Source: Kiritimatiellia bacterium (GTDB taxonomy: Bacteria; Verrucomicrobiota; Kiritimatiellia; CAIVKH01). Taken from it: a DNA stretch of 64,000 bases. Position numbers and translations under genes: made by a program. Each line of letters begins with the position of its first letter. Positions within the stretch are counted from its first letter, which is position 1. Positions 50,051 through 57,643 of this stretch are shown here, piece by piece. The notes below the pieces were generated by a model. The model had not been told where the DNA came from and searched no databases. It saw only the letters and a list, made by a program, of their open reading frames with translations. The DNA is taken from positions 803,609 through 867,608 of the forward strand of contig JAOSKE010000003.1 of assembly GCA_027493775.1 (NCBI GenBank). Reading direction: 5' to 3'.

Positions 50051-50664
50051 GATGCACTCCCGACGTGGGCAATGCCTCGGCGATAAATCGCAAACACACC
50101 CACTGCATCATGACGCATACGCGTGACGTCACCGGCTAACAGCGACTGCATCACCAAGCCCTGAATTGAGCCGATGAACGATATCGAGGCTGCATCGATG
50201 TTCAGTTGTGCATGCAACTCCCCTTGTATCTTGCCTGCCTCGAGCAGGTGCTGCAACCGCTCTCCGTAGCGGCGGATCAATGTCTGCACCATCTTCTTGG
50301 GCAAAGTGTCGCCGGAACGCTGCAATTCTCCAAAGAGCATCCGTGGTACGCCGGGATGCTCGGCAACAAAGTCGATGTGCGCCATGAACACCGCCTCCAG
50401 CGCCGCCAGCGGTGATGCCGCACTTGCCGCCGCTTTGCCAACACGGGCGAGCAGACGCTCGGCCACCCAGCCCATCACGGATTCCAGAATCGCGTCCTTG
50501 GTTGGGAAATGACGAAATAGCGCGCCTTGGGTCAGCCCCATGCGCCGTGCAATGGCGGTGGTCGTGATGTCGCTCGGATTCTGTTCGGCGGCCAGCTCGA
50601 CAACCGCCTCAATTGTCGCCACCCGACGCTCTTCGGCAGGGAGATGTTTGGAATGACTGCTCAT
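50047..50664 (-). CDS. TetR-family regulator of the exporter operon
   Basis: 205 residues. N-terminal helix-turn-helix TTAIARRMGLTQGALFRHFP followed by TKDAILESVMGW. The C-terminal ligand domain is unassigned. It is the first gene of the regulator-adaptor-permease-ATPase-cytochrome c' operon and probably binds the palindrome just upstream. Confidence 0.9.
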   Translation of the reverse strand: MSSHSKHLPAEERRVATIEAVVELAAEQNPSDITTTAIARRMGLTQGALFRHFPTKDAILESVMGWVAERLLARVGKAAASAASPLAALEAVFMAHIDFVAEHPGVPRMLFGELQRSGDTLPKKMVQTLIRRYGERLQHLLEAGKIQGELHAQLNIDAASISFIGSIQGLVMQSLLAGDVTRMRHDAVGVFAIYRRGIAHVGSAS

Positions 50665-50677
50665 AGGTCACCTCATA

Positions 50678-50702
50678 AAGTAAGTAATTTATTACTAACT
50701 TA
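50678..50702. promoter_or_regulatory. Operator-like palindrome upstream of the TetR gene
   Basis: AAGTAAGTAAT and ATTACTAACTT form an inverted repeat with one mismatch around 50678-50702, 14 bases before the TetR start. The position and form suit TetR autorepression. Confidence 0.65.
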
Positions 50703-50753
50703 CGGGGTTGGGCGATGTGTGTAAAGCCCTATCTGGAGCCTTTCTCAAAAATT

Positions 50754-51350
50754 TTATCCTGAAAAAGGGGTTAACCCGTCTTTCGATTCGCGGGCAAATG
50801 AAGCGGTTTCTCTGGGTTTTGCCTCAAAGGTCTGCCCCACATTTTGTAAGTTTTCGATTCGCGGCGGGGGCTGGTCGGGCAGGGTCAGATTCAGTTGATG
50901 CATGAGCAATTTCAGATCCTTCCCTGGTTGCGTGTAGCGCGGAAGGATCAAAACCCGCCCATCGGTCGTTGGAAGATGCACATCAAGCATCTGCATCGTT
51001 TTGAACTTCTCAAGAATCGCGCGCGGCGTCAGACCGGGCGCCCTCACTCTGGCCCGGTGCTTCAACGTAAGCTGCAGGCAGTAGGCCCGGAACGACACAA
51101 AGATGTGCGCTTCGGTTCGTTTATCCTTCTGGCGGTAAATCGGCCGAATGCTCAAGTCCTGTTTGATCTCTTTGAACGCCTGCTCGATCTCCGTCAGAAC
51201 AATGTACTGCTTCCACAACTCTTCCGGCCTACCCGCAGTCAGATTCGTGCGCAATAAATACGTTCCCTCGCCCCTGCGAACACTTTCGACGATGCTCCAG
51301 TAGCGGTGTTCTTTGCCGTCTTTGAGACGCTTGTGACACTTCAGGTACAT
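50754..51350 (-). pseudogene. Internally deleted IS1634-type transposase
   Basis: The first 28 residues (MYLKCHKRLKDGKEHRYWSI) match the start of IS1634/IS4-type transposases. The next segment, TYLLRTNLTAGRPEELWKQY, belongs to the last third (AFKEIKQDLSIRPIYRQKD, EAHIFVSFRAYCLQLTLKHR, MLDVHLPTTDGRVLILPRY). The catalytic centre between them is missing, yet the frame is preserved. It cannot be active on its own. Confidence 0.75.
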
Positions 51351-51494
51351 GCGACGATTTTCGAGAAAACCGTCCGTCAATGGGCTGGGTCTGCCCCGCA
51401 GACTGTTTGGGAAACTCAACCCCTATAAATAAAGGAGAACTCGCTCGCAAGGAGGGCAGAAATAGTCGTTTTCGAGGTCGAATAGCGAAAGATG

Positions 51495-51558
51495 GGCTAA
51501 TCACGCCTCGTAACTTTTTCGTTGCGCTGAAGAAGGCACTCTGGAGGGCGTTGTTCGG
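51495..51558 (-). repeat. attC: attC-like site D
   Basis: Minus strand: CCGAACAACGCCCTCCAGAG ... GTTACGAGGCGTGATTAGCC. The left core is CCGAAC; the right core ATTAGCC is a GTTAGCC variant. The interior is almost identical to site E, indicating a shared attC ancestor. Confidence 0.65.
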
Positions 51559-51662
51559 AATTGCATTTCGCCCGTTCTCAACCAAGCCCACAGATTGATT
51601 GTGGATTTTCCGGGTGAATTGTCCACGTCGAATTTTCCGGATTCAGCAGGTTGCCGAGTCAT
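51501..51662 (-). CDS. Small recurrent ORF running into attC D (family member D)
   Basis: 53 residues: MTRQPAESGKFDVDNSPGKS then TINLWAWLRTGEMQFRTTPS, ending in attC D. It lies alone between sites F and D, so together with its leader it forms a mini-cassette of about 190 bases. Confidence 0.5.
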   Translation of the reverse strand: MTRQPAESGKFDVDNSPGKSTINLWAWLRTGEMQFRTTPSRVPSSAQRKSYEA

Positions 51663-51685
51663 CCGGTTGTGTTTGGTTTTGTTCT

Positions 51686-51753
51686 CCGAACGTCCGCAGT
51701 GTGGGTCGGCGAACCCGCCGCGGGTGAGCCGTACCCACCACCGCGTTGTTCGG
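51686..51753 (-). repeat. attC: attC site F
   Basis: Minus strand: CCGAAC-AA-CGCGGTGGTGGGT ... ACCCACACTGCG-GA-CGTTCGG. Arms pair along 12 positions with one unpaired G, the hallmark extrahelical base of attC. It starts 4 bases after the brnA stop. Confidence 0.88.
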
Positions 51754-51757
51754 CCTC

Positions 51758-52045
51758 TTATCGTGATTTGATAGCCTCTCTCTCAGAGCGTATTCCCCAT
51801 GATAAATAGAGTTTTGCCAAACTTTGGTAAGGAATATCTCTTTTGTTCGCGAGTACTTTCAGTTCATCAACCATGTCTTCCGGTAGGCGAATCGAAATAG
51901 ATTTAAGTGACGGGCGGAGGTTGGGAAATGACCCCAGTTTCGCTTTGGCTGTATTAAAATACTCAAGCGGTGAATGAGTCGCCCAAAAGGCTCGTTCTTC
52001 CTCTTCCGTTTTGAATGCGGGTTTGTTTTTAGTGGAAGCTTTCAT
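51758..52045 (-). CDS. brnA: BrnA/CopG-type antitoxin
   Basis: 95 residues: an N-terminal toxin-contact region (EEEERAFWATHSPLEYFNTA), then a ribbon-helix-helix (SISIRLPEDMVDELKVLANK) and LSWGIRSE. It overlaps the toxin gene by 17 bases and ends 4 bases before attC F. Confidence 0.85.
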   Translation of the reverse strand: MKASTKNKPAFKTEEEERAFWATHSPLEYFNTAKAKLGSFPNLRPSLKSISIRLPEDMVDELKVLANKRDIPYQSLAKLYLSWGIRSEREAIKSR

Positions 52046-52325
52046 AAAACTGTCGCTCCTTCCTGTCCATGTCTCTTGCCGAAATTACCCGAATCAAAGA
52101 GTTTCGCATCGTATAGATAATGACCAATTTTCGGCCTCCATCCGTTTGTCCGAAGGCTGCGTAGCGTTGTTCTGCAATTGAGTGCTTGGAATCGTCCAAA
52201 ATTACCAATGGTTTGTTGAAAAAAAGTTGTTCGCTTTCCCATCCATGTACGCCGTGTTTCCGGTTTTTGTCGCGATTACCGCCATCCCAATCAAAGCCGG
52301 AGAACTCAGGGTATTCCGTGGTCAT
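52029..52325 (-). CDS. brnT: BrnT-type ribonuclease toxin (DUF497)
   Basis: 98 residues: FDWDGGNRDKNRKHGVHGWE, FFNKPLVILDD, RYAAFGQTDGGRKLVIIYTM, LIRVISARDMDRKERQFYE. These are the BrnT landmarks (N-K-H near the start, RxIS.R near the end). It precedes its antitoxin and follows a palindromic promoter. Confidence 0.9.
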   Translation of the reverse strand: MTTEYPEFSGFDWDGGNRDKNRKHGVHGWESEQLFFNKPLVILDDSKHSIAEQRYAAFGQTDGGRKLVIIYTMRNSLIRVISARDMDRKERQFYESFH

Positions 52326-52332
52326 GGGATGA

Positions 52333-52360
52333 ATGTATATTCATCAAATATACATGTCAA
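52333..52360 (-). promoter_or_regulatory. Promoter with overlapping palindrome upstream of brnTA
   Basis: On the minus strand TTGACA (plus 52355-52360) is followed 15 bases later by TATACA. ATGTATATT and AATATACAT form a perfect 9-base inverted repeat across the spacer and -10 region, just before the brnT ATG. It suits autorepression by the RHH antitoxin. Confidence 0.7.
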
Positions 52361-52385
52361 GCGTGGTGCTGGCTTGTATTGTTCT

Positions 52386-52437
52386 CCGAACGTCCGCCTC
52401 ACCGGCGGCTGGGCGCGATAGCGGCCAGACGTACGGT
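52386..52437 (-). repeat. attC: Half of an attC site (G) cut by an IS110 element
   Basis: Identical to the matching part of site C from the R' core (GGCGGACGTTCGG on the minus strand) through the loop to ACGTACGGT, where similarity stops. The other arm is absent; IS110 sequence follows. Confidence 0.75.
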
Positions 52438-52462
52438 AATACCATCTGTTCCTAACGAATGG

Positions 52463-52640
52463 TTGGGAGGGGCAGGCAGCCCTGCGGGCTGCTGCCTGCC
52501 CTTCCCAAACTTCGGTGGGAGCGTTTCCAAAAGATCAGGGACGACCTCCCAAGCCGTATCTGCCTGGGGCAGATCGACACGTATGATTATGAACGAGGTC
52601 GGCACGAGGCCGCCTCACTGAACCATAAAGGAGGTCGTCC
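52463..52640 (+). ncRNA. Candidate IS110 bridge RNA region
   Basis: The left end contains an 18-base-pair hairpin (TTGGGAGGGGCAGGCAGC at 52463-52480 with GCTGCCTGCCCTTCCCAA at 52491-52508; one G-U pair). A second pairing follows further on (GACGACCTCC with GGAGGTCGTC). IS110 elements encode their bridge RNA in this position. The loops were not matched to target and donor. Confidence 0.5.
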
Positions 52641-52641
52641 G

Positions 52642-54117
52642 ATGACGAGTATATTCCAACGCAAGAACCCCGCAATTGAAAAACTGTTCGCTGAGGCGGG
52701 TTCACCCCGGAAGGTCATGTGCATCCCCATCGATTACGCCAAGGCCCAGCACACCGCTCTGGTCTGCAACGGTGAAGGCCTGCAACTGCGGAGCCCCTTC
52801 CACATTCACAACACGCCGCTCGGCATCGATTTTCTGGAGGAGATTGTGGCCGGTCTCTGCCGGAAGCACTCGATCCGCAAGGCCCATGTCTTCTTCGGCG
52901 GGGAGGACTGCAGCGCCATCGTCTTTAACTTCGTCCATGCCCTGCTTCAGAAAGGATATCTCGGCATCGGCATCAATGCCCGCGATGCAGCCTTGGAGCG
53001 CGAAAACCAAGTTGCCAGCACGGACAAACTTGATCTGCTGGGCATTGCCGCCGTGCTGATCAACAAGAAGTGGGGCCGGACCTTGTCCGCCGATTACAGC
53101 GCCGCACGCATTCTGCGCGATCTGACCCATCACCGGCTGGCACTGGTCAAGGCCCACACCGCCAGCGCCTACCGGCTCCACCATCTGGTCGACCAACTGC
53201 TGCCCGGCTTTCTCGACGAAAAGCAGAGCGGCTTGACCGCGTTTGCCAAGCCTTCTTTGTGGATCATGAGCGGAGGTCTGGCGCCCCGGCAGCTGCTCGC
53301 CCGCAAAAGCGATGTGCTGGCCGAAAAACTGCGGCTGTTCATGGTCCGGAATCCAGACGAGAAGGTGAAGAAGCTCAAGGCGCTGGCCCGCTCGGCGTTG
53401 CCACCACCCTCTAGTCTCTGCGAAACCCTGCAACTCAACCTGAAGCACGAGGTCTCTGTCTATGAACATCTGGAGGGCTGCATCCATGAGATGGAGCAGG
53501 ATATCGCGCGGCGCCTGGCTCCCACTCCCGGAGCCATGCTCACCACCGTTCCGGGCATCGGCTTGACCCTGGCCTCCTGGTTCTACGCCGAGGTCGGGGA
53601 TCCAACGCGTGACCGCGGCATGGTCTGCCTGAATTCTTATGCCGGGCTGGTGGCTCGGCTCAAGCAGACCGGTGGGCCGGACAAGGAGGCCCAGACCCGG
53701 GGGCGCAGCCGCCGCGCCTGTGTGCCACTGAAACGCTGCATCATGGATATCGCCCTGAAAATGGGCCAATACGGGCATCCTGAACTCCAAGCCGATTACG
53801 AACGCCGGGTGAACGAGCGCCAGGATCCGCGTCTGACCATGGGGCGCCGCATGCTGCGCATCTGCCGCCATCTCACCCAACACAACGACTTCTTCCTGCC
53901 CCCGTCGTTGCTCCACACGTCGGATGAATCAGTGCGCAAAGCCTACTATGCACGCGCCTGGGACAAGGTTCTGATCAAGTGGCGCGATACCGCCTCCATC
54001 CAGCAGGCTCTCGCCGACGGTACCCCGCTGGAGGAGTGGCGCCTCTTTCTCAACGAACGTTATGACCTGAACTTGAGCAAACTTTCGCCGCAGTACGATC
54101 GCTTGCGTAACCGATAA
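52642..54117 (+). CDS. IS110-family transposase (DEDD recombinase)
   Basis: About 491 residues, intact. N-terminal RuvC-like DEDD domain (CIPIDYAKAQHTALVC with the first Asp; VFFGGEDCSAIVF; STDKLDLLGIAAVLI) and C-terminal Transposase_20 region (MLTTVPGIGLTLASWFYAEV, CLNSYAGLVARLKQTGG). The ATG at 52642 follows AAAGGAGG. Orientation is opposite to the cassette genes. Confidence 0.92.
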   Translation: MTSIFQRKNPAIEKLFAEAGSPRKVMCIPIDYAKAQHTALVCNGEGLQLRSPFHIHNTPLGIDFLEEIVAGLCRKHSIRKAHVFFGGEDCSAIVFNFVHALLQKGYLGIGINARDAALERENQVASTDKLDLLGIAAVLINKKWGRTLSADYSAARILRDLTHHRLALVKAHTASAYRLHHLVDQLLPGFLDEKQSGLTAFAKPSLWIMSGGLAPRQLLARKSDVLAEKLRLFMVRNPDEKVKKLKALARSALPPPSSLCETLQLNLKHEVSVYEHLEGCIHEMEQDIARRLAPTPGAMLTTVPGIGLTLASWFYAEVGDPTRDRGMVCLNSYAGLVARLKQTGGPDKEAQTRGRSRRACVPLKRCIMDIALKMGQYGHPELQADYERRVNERQDPRLTMGRRMLRICRHLTQHNDFFLPPSLLHTSDESVRKAYYARAWDKVLIKWRDTASIQQALADGTPLEEWRLFLNERYDLNLSKLSPQYDRLRNR

Positions 54118-54158
54118 GGGCGTTTCCGGGCGGCCGGCGCGATGGCTTACCGTACGGT

Positions 54159-54427
54159 GTCACCCCGAGCTTCCGCAAGGGGATGGCTTTCTTGCAGAAT
54201 GTCACGCGTTCGGCCCGCCTTCATCTTCGGGCTGCAAAAGCCCGGGACTACCGCCAGAGGCACTCTGTCGATCCCGCAGGGAAGGGGATACGGCTTGGTA
54301 CATTAGCATGCGGAGGGTGGGGTCGGACGCACGTCACGAGCCCGGCCGCCCGGCGCTCCCAACGGTCCCGCGATCCATCGTCGCGCGCAGCTTAAAACCG
54401 CGATCCCCGCGGATGTGCCCCCGTCTG
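54159..54427. other. GC-rich 270-base gap between IS110 and attC E
   Basis: No ORF with support. Several short GC-rich inverted stretches are present. It may be IS110 flank, a decayed cassette or part of a longer right end; I could not decide. Confidence 0.4.
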
Positions 54428-54491
54428 CCCTAATCACGTCTCGTAACTTTTTCGTTGCGCTGAAGAAGGCACTCTGCAGGCGATGGTTGGC
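54428..54491 (-). repeat. attC: attC-like site E
   Basis: Minus strand: TGCCAACCATCGCCTGCAGA ... GTTACGAGACGTGATTAGGG. The left core is GCCAAC, the right ATTAGGG (GTTAGGG variant). It differs from site D at only a few inner bases. It begins 24 bases after the stop of the zinc-ribbon operon. Confidence 0.65.
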
Positions 54492-54515
54492 ATGTTATCT
54501 TCAATGTAGTGGTCT

Positions 54516-54851
54516 TCAACTCAATGCCGCCGCAAAGATCATGATGCCAATGTATAACACAAACCAGAACGCCATTACAGCGCCAGCAACGATCAAGAGT
54601 GTCATGGCTTGCTTTTTCCTCTCGGGAGATGTTGAACTGTTGCTGAGGTAGATCACCCCAAGAATAATTCCCAGCAGCGGCACGAATATCGATCCAATAA
54701 CAAGGCCGGTCATAGCTCCACTAGTCCATTTGTCATCACCTGTTGTCATAGTGAAGGTTGACACTGGTTTAACCGGTTGGACTGGGCATCCGCATCCAAT
54801 ACAGACAACAGCTTCATCAGCGATCTGTTTCCCGCAACGGCTACAATACAT
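54516..54851 (-). CDS. Zinc-ribbon two-helix membrane protein
   Basis: 111 residues: an N-terminal zinc ribbon (MYCSRCGKQIADEAVVCIGCGC), a linker, then two helices (AMTGLVIGSIFVPLLGIILG and LLIVAGAVMAFWFVLYIGIM). Last gene of a four-gene set whose members mostly share the ribbon-plus-helices plan. Function unknown. Confidence 0.7.
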   Translation of the reverse strand: MYCSRCGKQIADEAVVCIGCGCPVQPVKPVSTFTMTTGDDKWTSGAMTGLVIGSIFVPLLGIILGVIYLSNSSTSPERKKQAMTLLIVAGAVMAFWFVLYIGIMIFAAALS

Positions 54852-54868
54852 GATTTATCCTTTCTGTT

Positions 54869-55249
54869 TTAAGGAGCGAGCAGGGAAAACGGCCAGAAAG
54901 GCAGATTTCTCAAAACACCATAACAAATTAGCACGGACATTGCCGCCCACGGAACCCATCGTTTATAAATCCATCGAGGGTTAAAGAGCATAACCCCAAG
55001 AATCGGAATCGATACAACCATGAGCGGATTCATCGAGAGAGCAGAGGACACATTGCCGTGTAACAGGCTGTGGATCGCTCTGAGCGATCCACAGCCTGGA
55101 CAATTGCATCCCGTCAGGTAATGGAAGGGACACGGTGGAAAGACCGACGTACGAGACGGATCAAAGCAGTACAAGATGAGGGCGGCTCCTACAAGCAGGA
55201 GTCCACCCACGCCGTAACCGATTATTTGTCGGCCAGAACGTGCCCGCAT
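54869..55249 (-). CDS. DUF2752 membrane protein
   Basis: 126 residues. The family core CPFHYLTGCNCPGCGSLRAI followed by LLHGNVSSALSMNPLMVV is clear, with three hydrophobic segments. The CPGCG motif suggests metal or redox-linked cysteines. It lies 17 bases before the last gene and 3 bases after the preceding one. Confidence 0.8.
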   Translation of the reverse strand: MRARSGRQIIGYGVGGLLLVGAALILYCFDPSRTSVFPPCPFHYLTGCNCPGCGSLRAIHSLLHGNVSSALSMNPLMVVSIPILGVMLFNPRWIYKRWVPWAAMSVLICYGVLRNLPFWPFSLLAP

Positions 55250-55252
55250 CCT

Positions 55253-55600
55253 CTACATCGCTCCCGCCATTCCAACAAAGAAGTAGATAATACCGACAAG
55301 AATACCAACGCCAAACGACCACCAACCCCACATCTTCGCTTTACGAGATGCCTCCATCGCTCCTTGAATATCACCTGCTTGAACCTTCCCATTTACCTGC
55401 GCGGAAAACACAATCGCAGGAATACCAAGAGGGAGGCAGCAGAGCAGAGTGACGAGAATGGATTGGGCAAGGTAGTTTGGGATTTGCTGTGGCGCAGTTC
55501 CGCTGCCTCCACCTCCTCCTGTGTGCTGGAGAATCTCTCCACACTTAACGCACTTGTACGCATTGTCATCGTTTTGAGTTCCACATTTACGGCAGTACAT
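55253..55600 (-). CDS. Zinc-ribbon CD225/dispanin-like membrane protein
   Basis: 115 residues: zinc ribbon (MYCRKCGTQNDDNAYKCVKC), Gly-rich linker, then NYLAQSILVTLLCCLPLGIP and AIVFSAQVNGKVQAGDIQGA, the CD225-type re-entrant and cytosolic pattern, and a last helix. AAAGGAG before the ATG at 55600 decides this start over the longer frame. Confidence 0.75.
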   Translation of the reverse strand: MYCRKCGTQNDDNAYKCVKCGEILQHTGGGGGSGTAPQQIPNYLAQSILVTLLCCLPLGIPAIVFSAQVNGKVQAGDIQGAMEASRKAKMWGWWSFGVGILVGIIYFFVGMAGAM

Positions 55601-55616
55601 GTCTATCTCCTTTCTG

Positions 55617-56150
55617 TTAGTTGAACGCACCCATCATCATCGGAATAGCTATCAGCAACGTGTAGCCCACTGCGCATAGTCCACCCAAAATAATCCCTGT
55701 CCAAGCATGTCCCTTACCCCGTGCCTCCGGGTGGAGGTCTCCATACTTGAGGCCCCTTATGCCGAGAATCAAAGCCGCGATGCCAAGCGGGATGCCAACG
55801 CAAGGGATAAGGGAGAATATGCCAAGGTAGTAAGCCCACAACGCTTGAGCATTTTTATAGGGGATCAATCCGCCCATTGTTGAATCGTCGGAGACAACAT
55901 ATGGGGGTTGCGTTGGGCCATGGAGCACAGACCCGCACCTCGTGCACTTGAAGTTGTTTTCGAGATTCTGCTGGCCGCACTTCGGGCAGAATATGATATC
56001 CGCCCGAGGTTTTGGATGCAGCCGATGCGGAGAAGCGGATGGCACCATAACAGACTTGCCGCATGAGGGACACTGAGCCTGCTGCCCGGCGGCTGATGCA
56101 TCCACGGACAGATGCTGCGAACAGTGGTCGCAATCGAATTCAATGTCCAT
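55617..56150 (-). CDS. Double zinc-ribbon DUF4190-like membrane protein
   Basis: 177 residues. Two zinc ribbons (FDCDHCSQHLSVDASAAGQQ...CPSCGK and FCPKCGQQNLENNFKCTRCG) are followed by a two-helix DUF4190-like region (YYLGIFSLIPCVGIPLGIAA, GIILGGLCAVGYTLLIAIPM). AAAGGAG before the ATG at 56150. First gene of the set, about 20 bases inside the cassette boundary next to the IS91-bearing element. Confidence 0.75.
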   Translation of the reverse strand: MDIEFDCDHCSQHLSVDASAAGQQAQCPSCGKSVMVPSASPHRLHPKPRADIIFCPKCGQQNLENNFKCTRCGSVLHGPTQPPYVVSDDSTMGGLIPYKNAQALWAYYLGIFSLIPCVGIPLGIAALILGIRGLKYGDLHPEARGKGHAWTGIILGGLCAVGYTLLIAIPMMMGAFN

Positions 56151-56165
56151 CGTGTCTCCTTTCAT

Positions 56166-56263
56166 TGCCAACAAATAGCGTTTTATGCGGAGTGCCGCGA
56201 AGACCGACGGTGGGCTTGGCGGAAAACCGCGGTCCGCGGCATTCCGGATAAAACGTGTTGAAC
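56166..56263 (-). repeat. Terminal inverted repeat of copy 1, attC-like (K1)
   Basis: Minus strand: GTTCAAC, then CGTTTTATCCGGAATGCCGCG (56235-56255) facing CGCGGCACTCCGCATAAAACG (56179-56199), then CTATTT and GTTGGCA. 19 of 21 arm positions pair. GTTCAAC fits RYYYAAC. It may be an attC or an IS91 terminal hairpin. Confidence 0.55.
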
Positions 56264-56514
56264 GGAGCCGCGCGGTCGCTGTTAGCGATGGGATTTATAG
56301 ACGAGTTTTGTGGACCGGGCAAGCCGACATTTCCCGAGTCGTTGCGTTTCCGGAAGGATACGCGGCGGTTTGCGATACGGCGACGCGAGGTTCCCAGTGT
56401 GCGGGAGGCGTGGACGAGTGTTCCAGACGGCTGCCTTTGCGGGGTGTGGGCAGAGCGCTGCGTTGCGGCGGTGGGGCTGCGCCGGTGGAGGAGGGATCGT
56501 TGTCGGTTTCGGGT

Positions 56515-57643
56515 TCATGGGCGGTGCGGAGGGCCCCGCGCTCTGCCGATCAGGCCTTCGATGAGCAGGGGCGCCTTTCCACAGGCGGGACAGTCGGGCG
56601 CGATACGCGGTGGCTTCGGGGGGACGTCGGGCGGCGGCACGTTCAGGGCCTGCCGGATATGCCGGAGGTTCTCAGTGCGGACGTTGCGGGCCATCCAGCC
56701 GTAGAACCGGATCTTCTGGAAGCCGGGCGGGAGGATGTGGAGCAGGAAGCGCCCGATGAAGGCGTCGGCGGACAGGGTCATCGTCTTTTCGGTGTCGCCG
56801 TCGGCGCGATCCCGGTAGCGGAAGGTGACGCGACCATCTTCGAGCTGGAGGATGCGGTAGTCGCTGATGGCGACCTTGTGGGTGTAGCGTCCGAGGTACT
56901 CGAGGACCTGCCGGGGCCCGGCGAAGGGCTTCTTGGCGTAGACGATCCAGTCGGTGGCGGCAAGCCGCGCGCAGACGTCGTTCCAGTCTTCGGTTCCGGC
57001 GGGCAGGGACCAGCGTGCCCCGGTCGAGCCGCCTGCGCACGGCGCGCAGGTAGCGGTTGCGGAACCGGTCGGCGAGCGAGGAGGCGCGGAAGAGCCAGTT
57101 GCGGCGGCGGCGCCCAGGTGTGCGCATTCTTCCGCCACGCGCCACCGGGCACGGCGCAGTGGAGGTGGACGTGCTCGACGAGCGTCTGGCTCCAGGTGTG
57201 CAGGACGGCGAGGAATCCGAGTTGGCCTTCGAGCTTCCATTGGGGATCGCGGGCAAACTCCTGGAGGGTGGCGTTGACTTCGCGAAAGAAGAGGTCGAGC
57301 AACGTCTCGCGGTTGTGGCGCAGCAGCGGGTTGGCTCGTGTGGCAGGGTGAAGACGACGTGGAAGTACGGGGCGGGGATCAGCTCGCGCATGCGCCGGGC
57401 CAGCCACTTCTCGCGCGCCGCGCCCTGGCAGGTCGGACAGTGCCGGTCGCGGCAGGAGTTGTAGAGCACGGCCCGGCGCCCGCAAGAGGCGCAGCGCCAG
57501 ACGTGCCCGCCGAGCGCCGGGGTGCGGCAGGCGAGCAGATGCCGGACGGCTTTGAGCTGGAAGGCGGGGACGTGATGGCGGCGCAGGTACTCGGCCCAGC
57601 CGGCGCGGAACACATCGGCCACCCGCAGGGGCGGCGCGTTCAC
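56515..57643 (-). pseudogene. IS91-family transposase, copy 1, frame-broken
   Basis: Same protein as the intact copy at 59904-61034, but the frame shifts at least three times. There is one base fewer after HEI/HEP near 57330, differences near 57100 (GGCGGCGGCGCC versus GGCCGGCCGGCGCC), and one surplus G near 57005. The N-terminal zinc cluster (CASCGRRAVLYNSCRDRHCP) and the C-terminal part are readable in separate frames. Confidence 0.85.

Larger units (their letters stand above)
52438..54158 (+). mobile_element. IS110-family insertion sequence in an attC site
   Basis: A long left non-coding end (about 204 bases), the transposase, and a short right end (about 40 bases): the layout of the IS110 subgroup. 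GTACGGT occurs at both edges (52431-52437 and 54152-54158) and may be the core or duplicated target. The left flank is an attC; the right flank does not continue that attC, so the boundaries are approximate. Confidence 0.6.

Noticed and set aside
52431..54158. GTACGGT repeats as group II intron domain V remnants (group IIC introns also target attC)
   Set aside because: No domain V stem-loop with its conserved catalytic triad could be drawn, and no reverse transcriptase is present; the IS110 transposase explains the insertion.
44371..54491. Regularly spaced repeats as a CRISPR array
   Set aside because: The repeats are few, separated by genes, imperfectly conserved and self-complementary in the attC manner; no cas genes are present.
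56185..57464. Long plus-strand ORFs over the IS91 elements
   Set aside because: Gly/Arg-rich antisense frames produced by high GC content; the minus strand carries clear transposase motifs.
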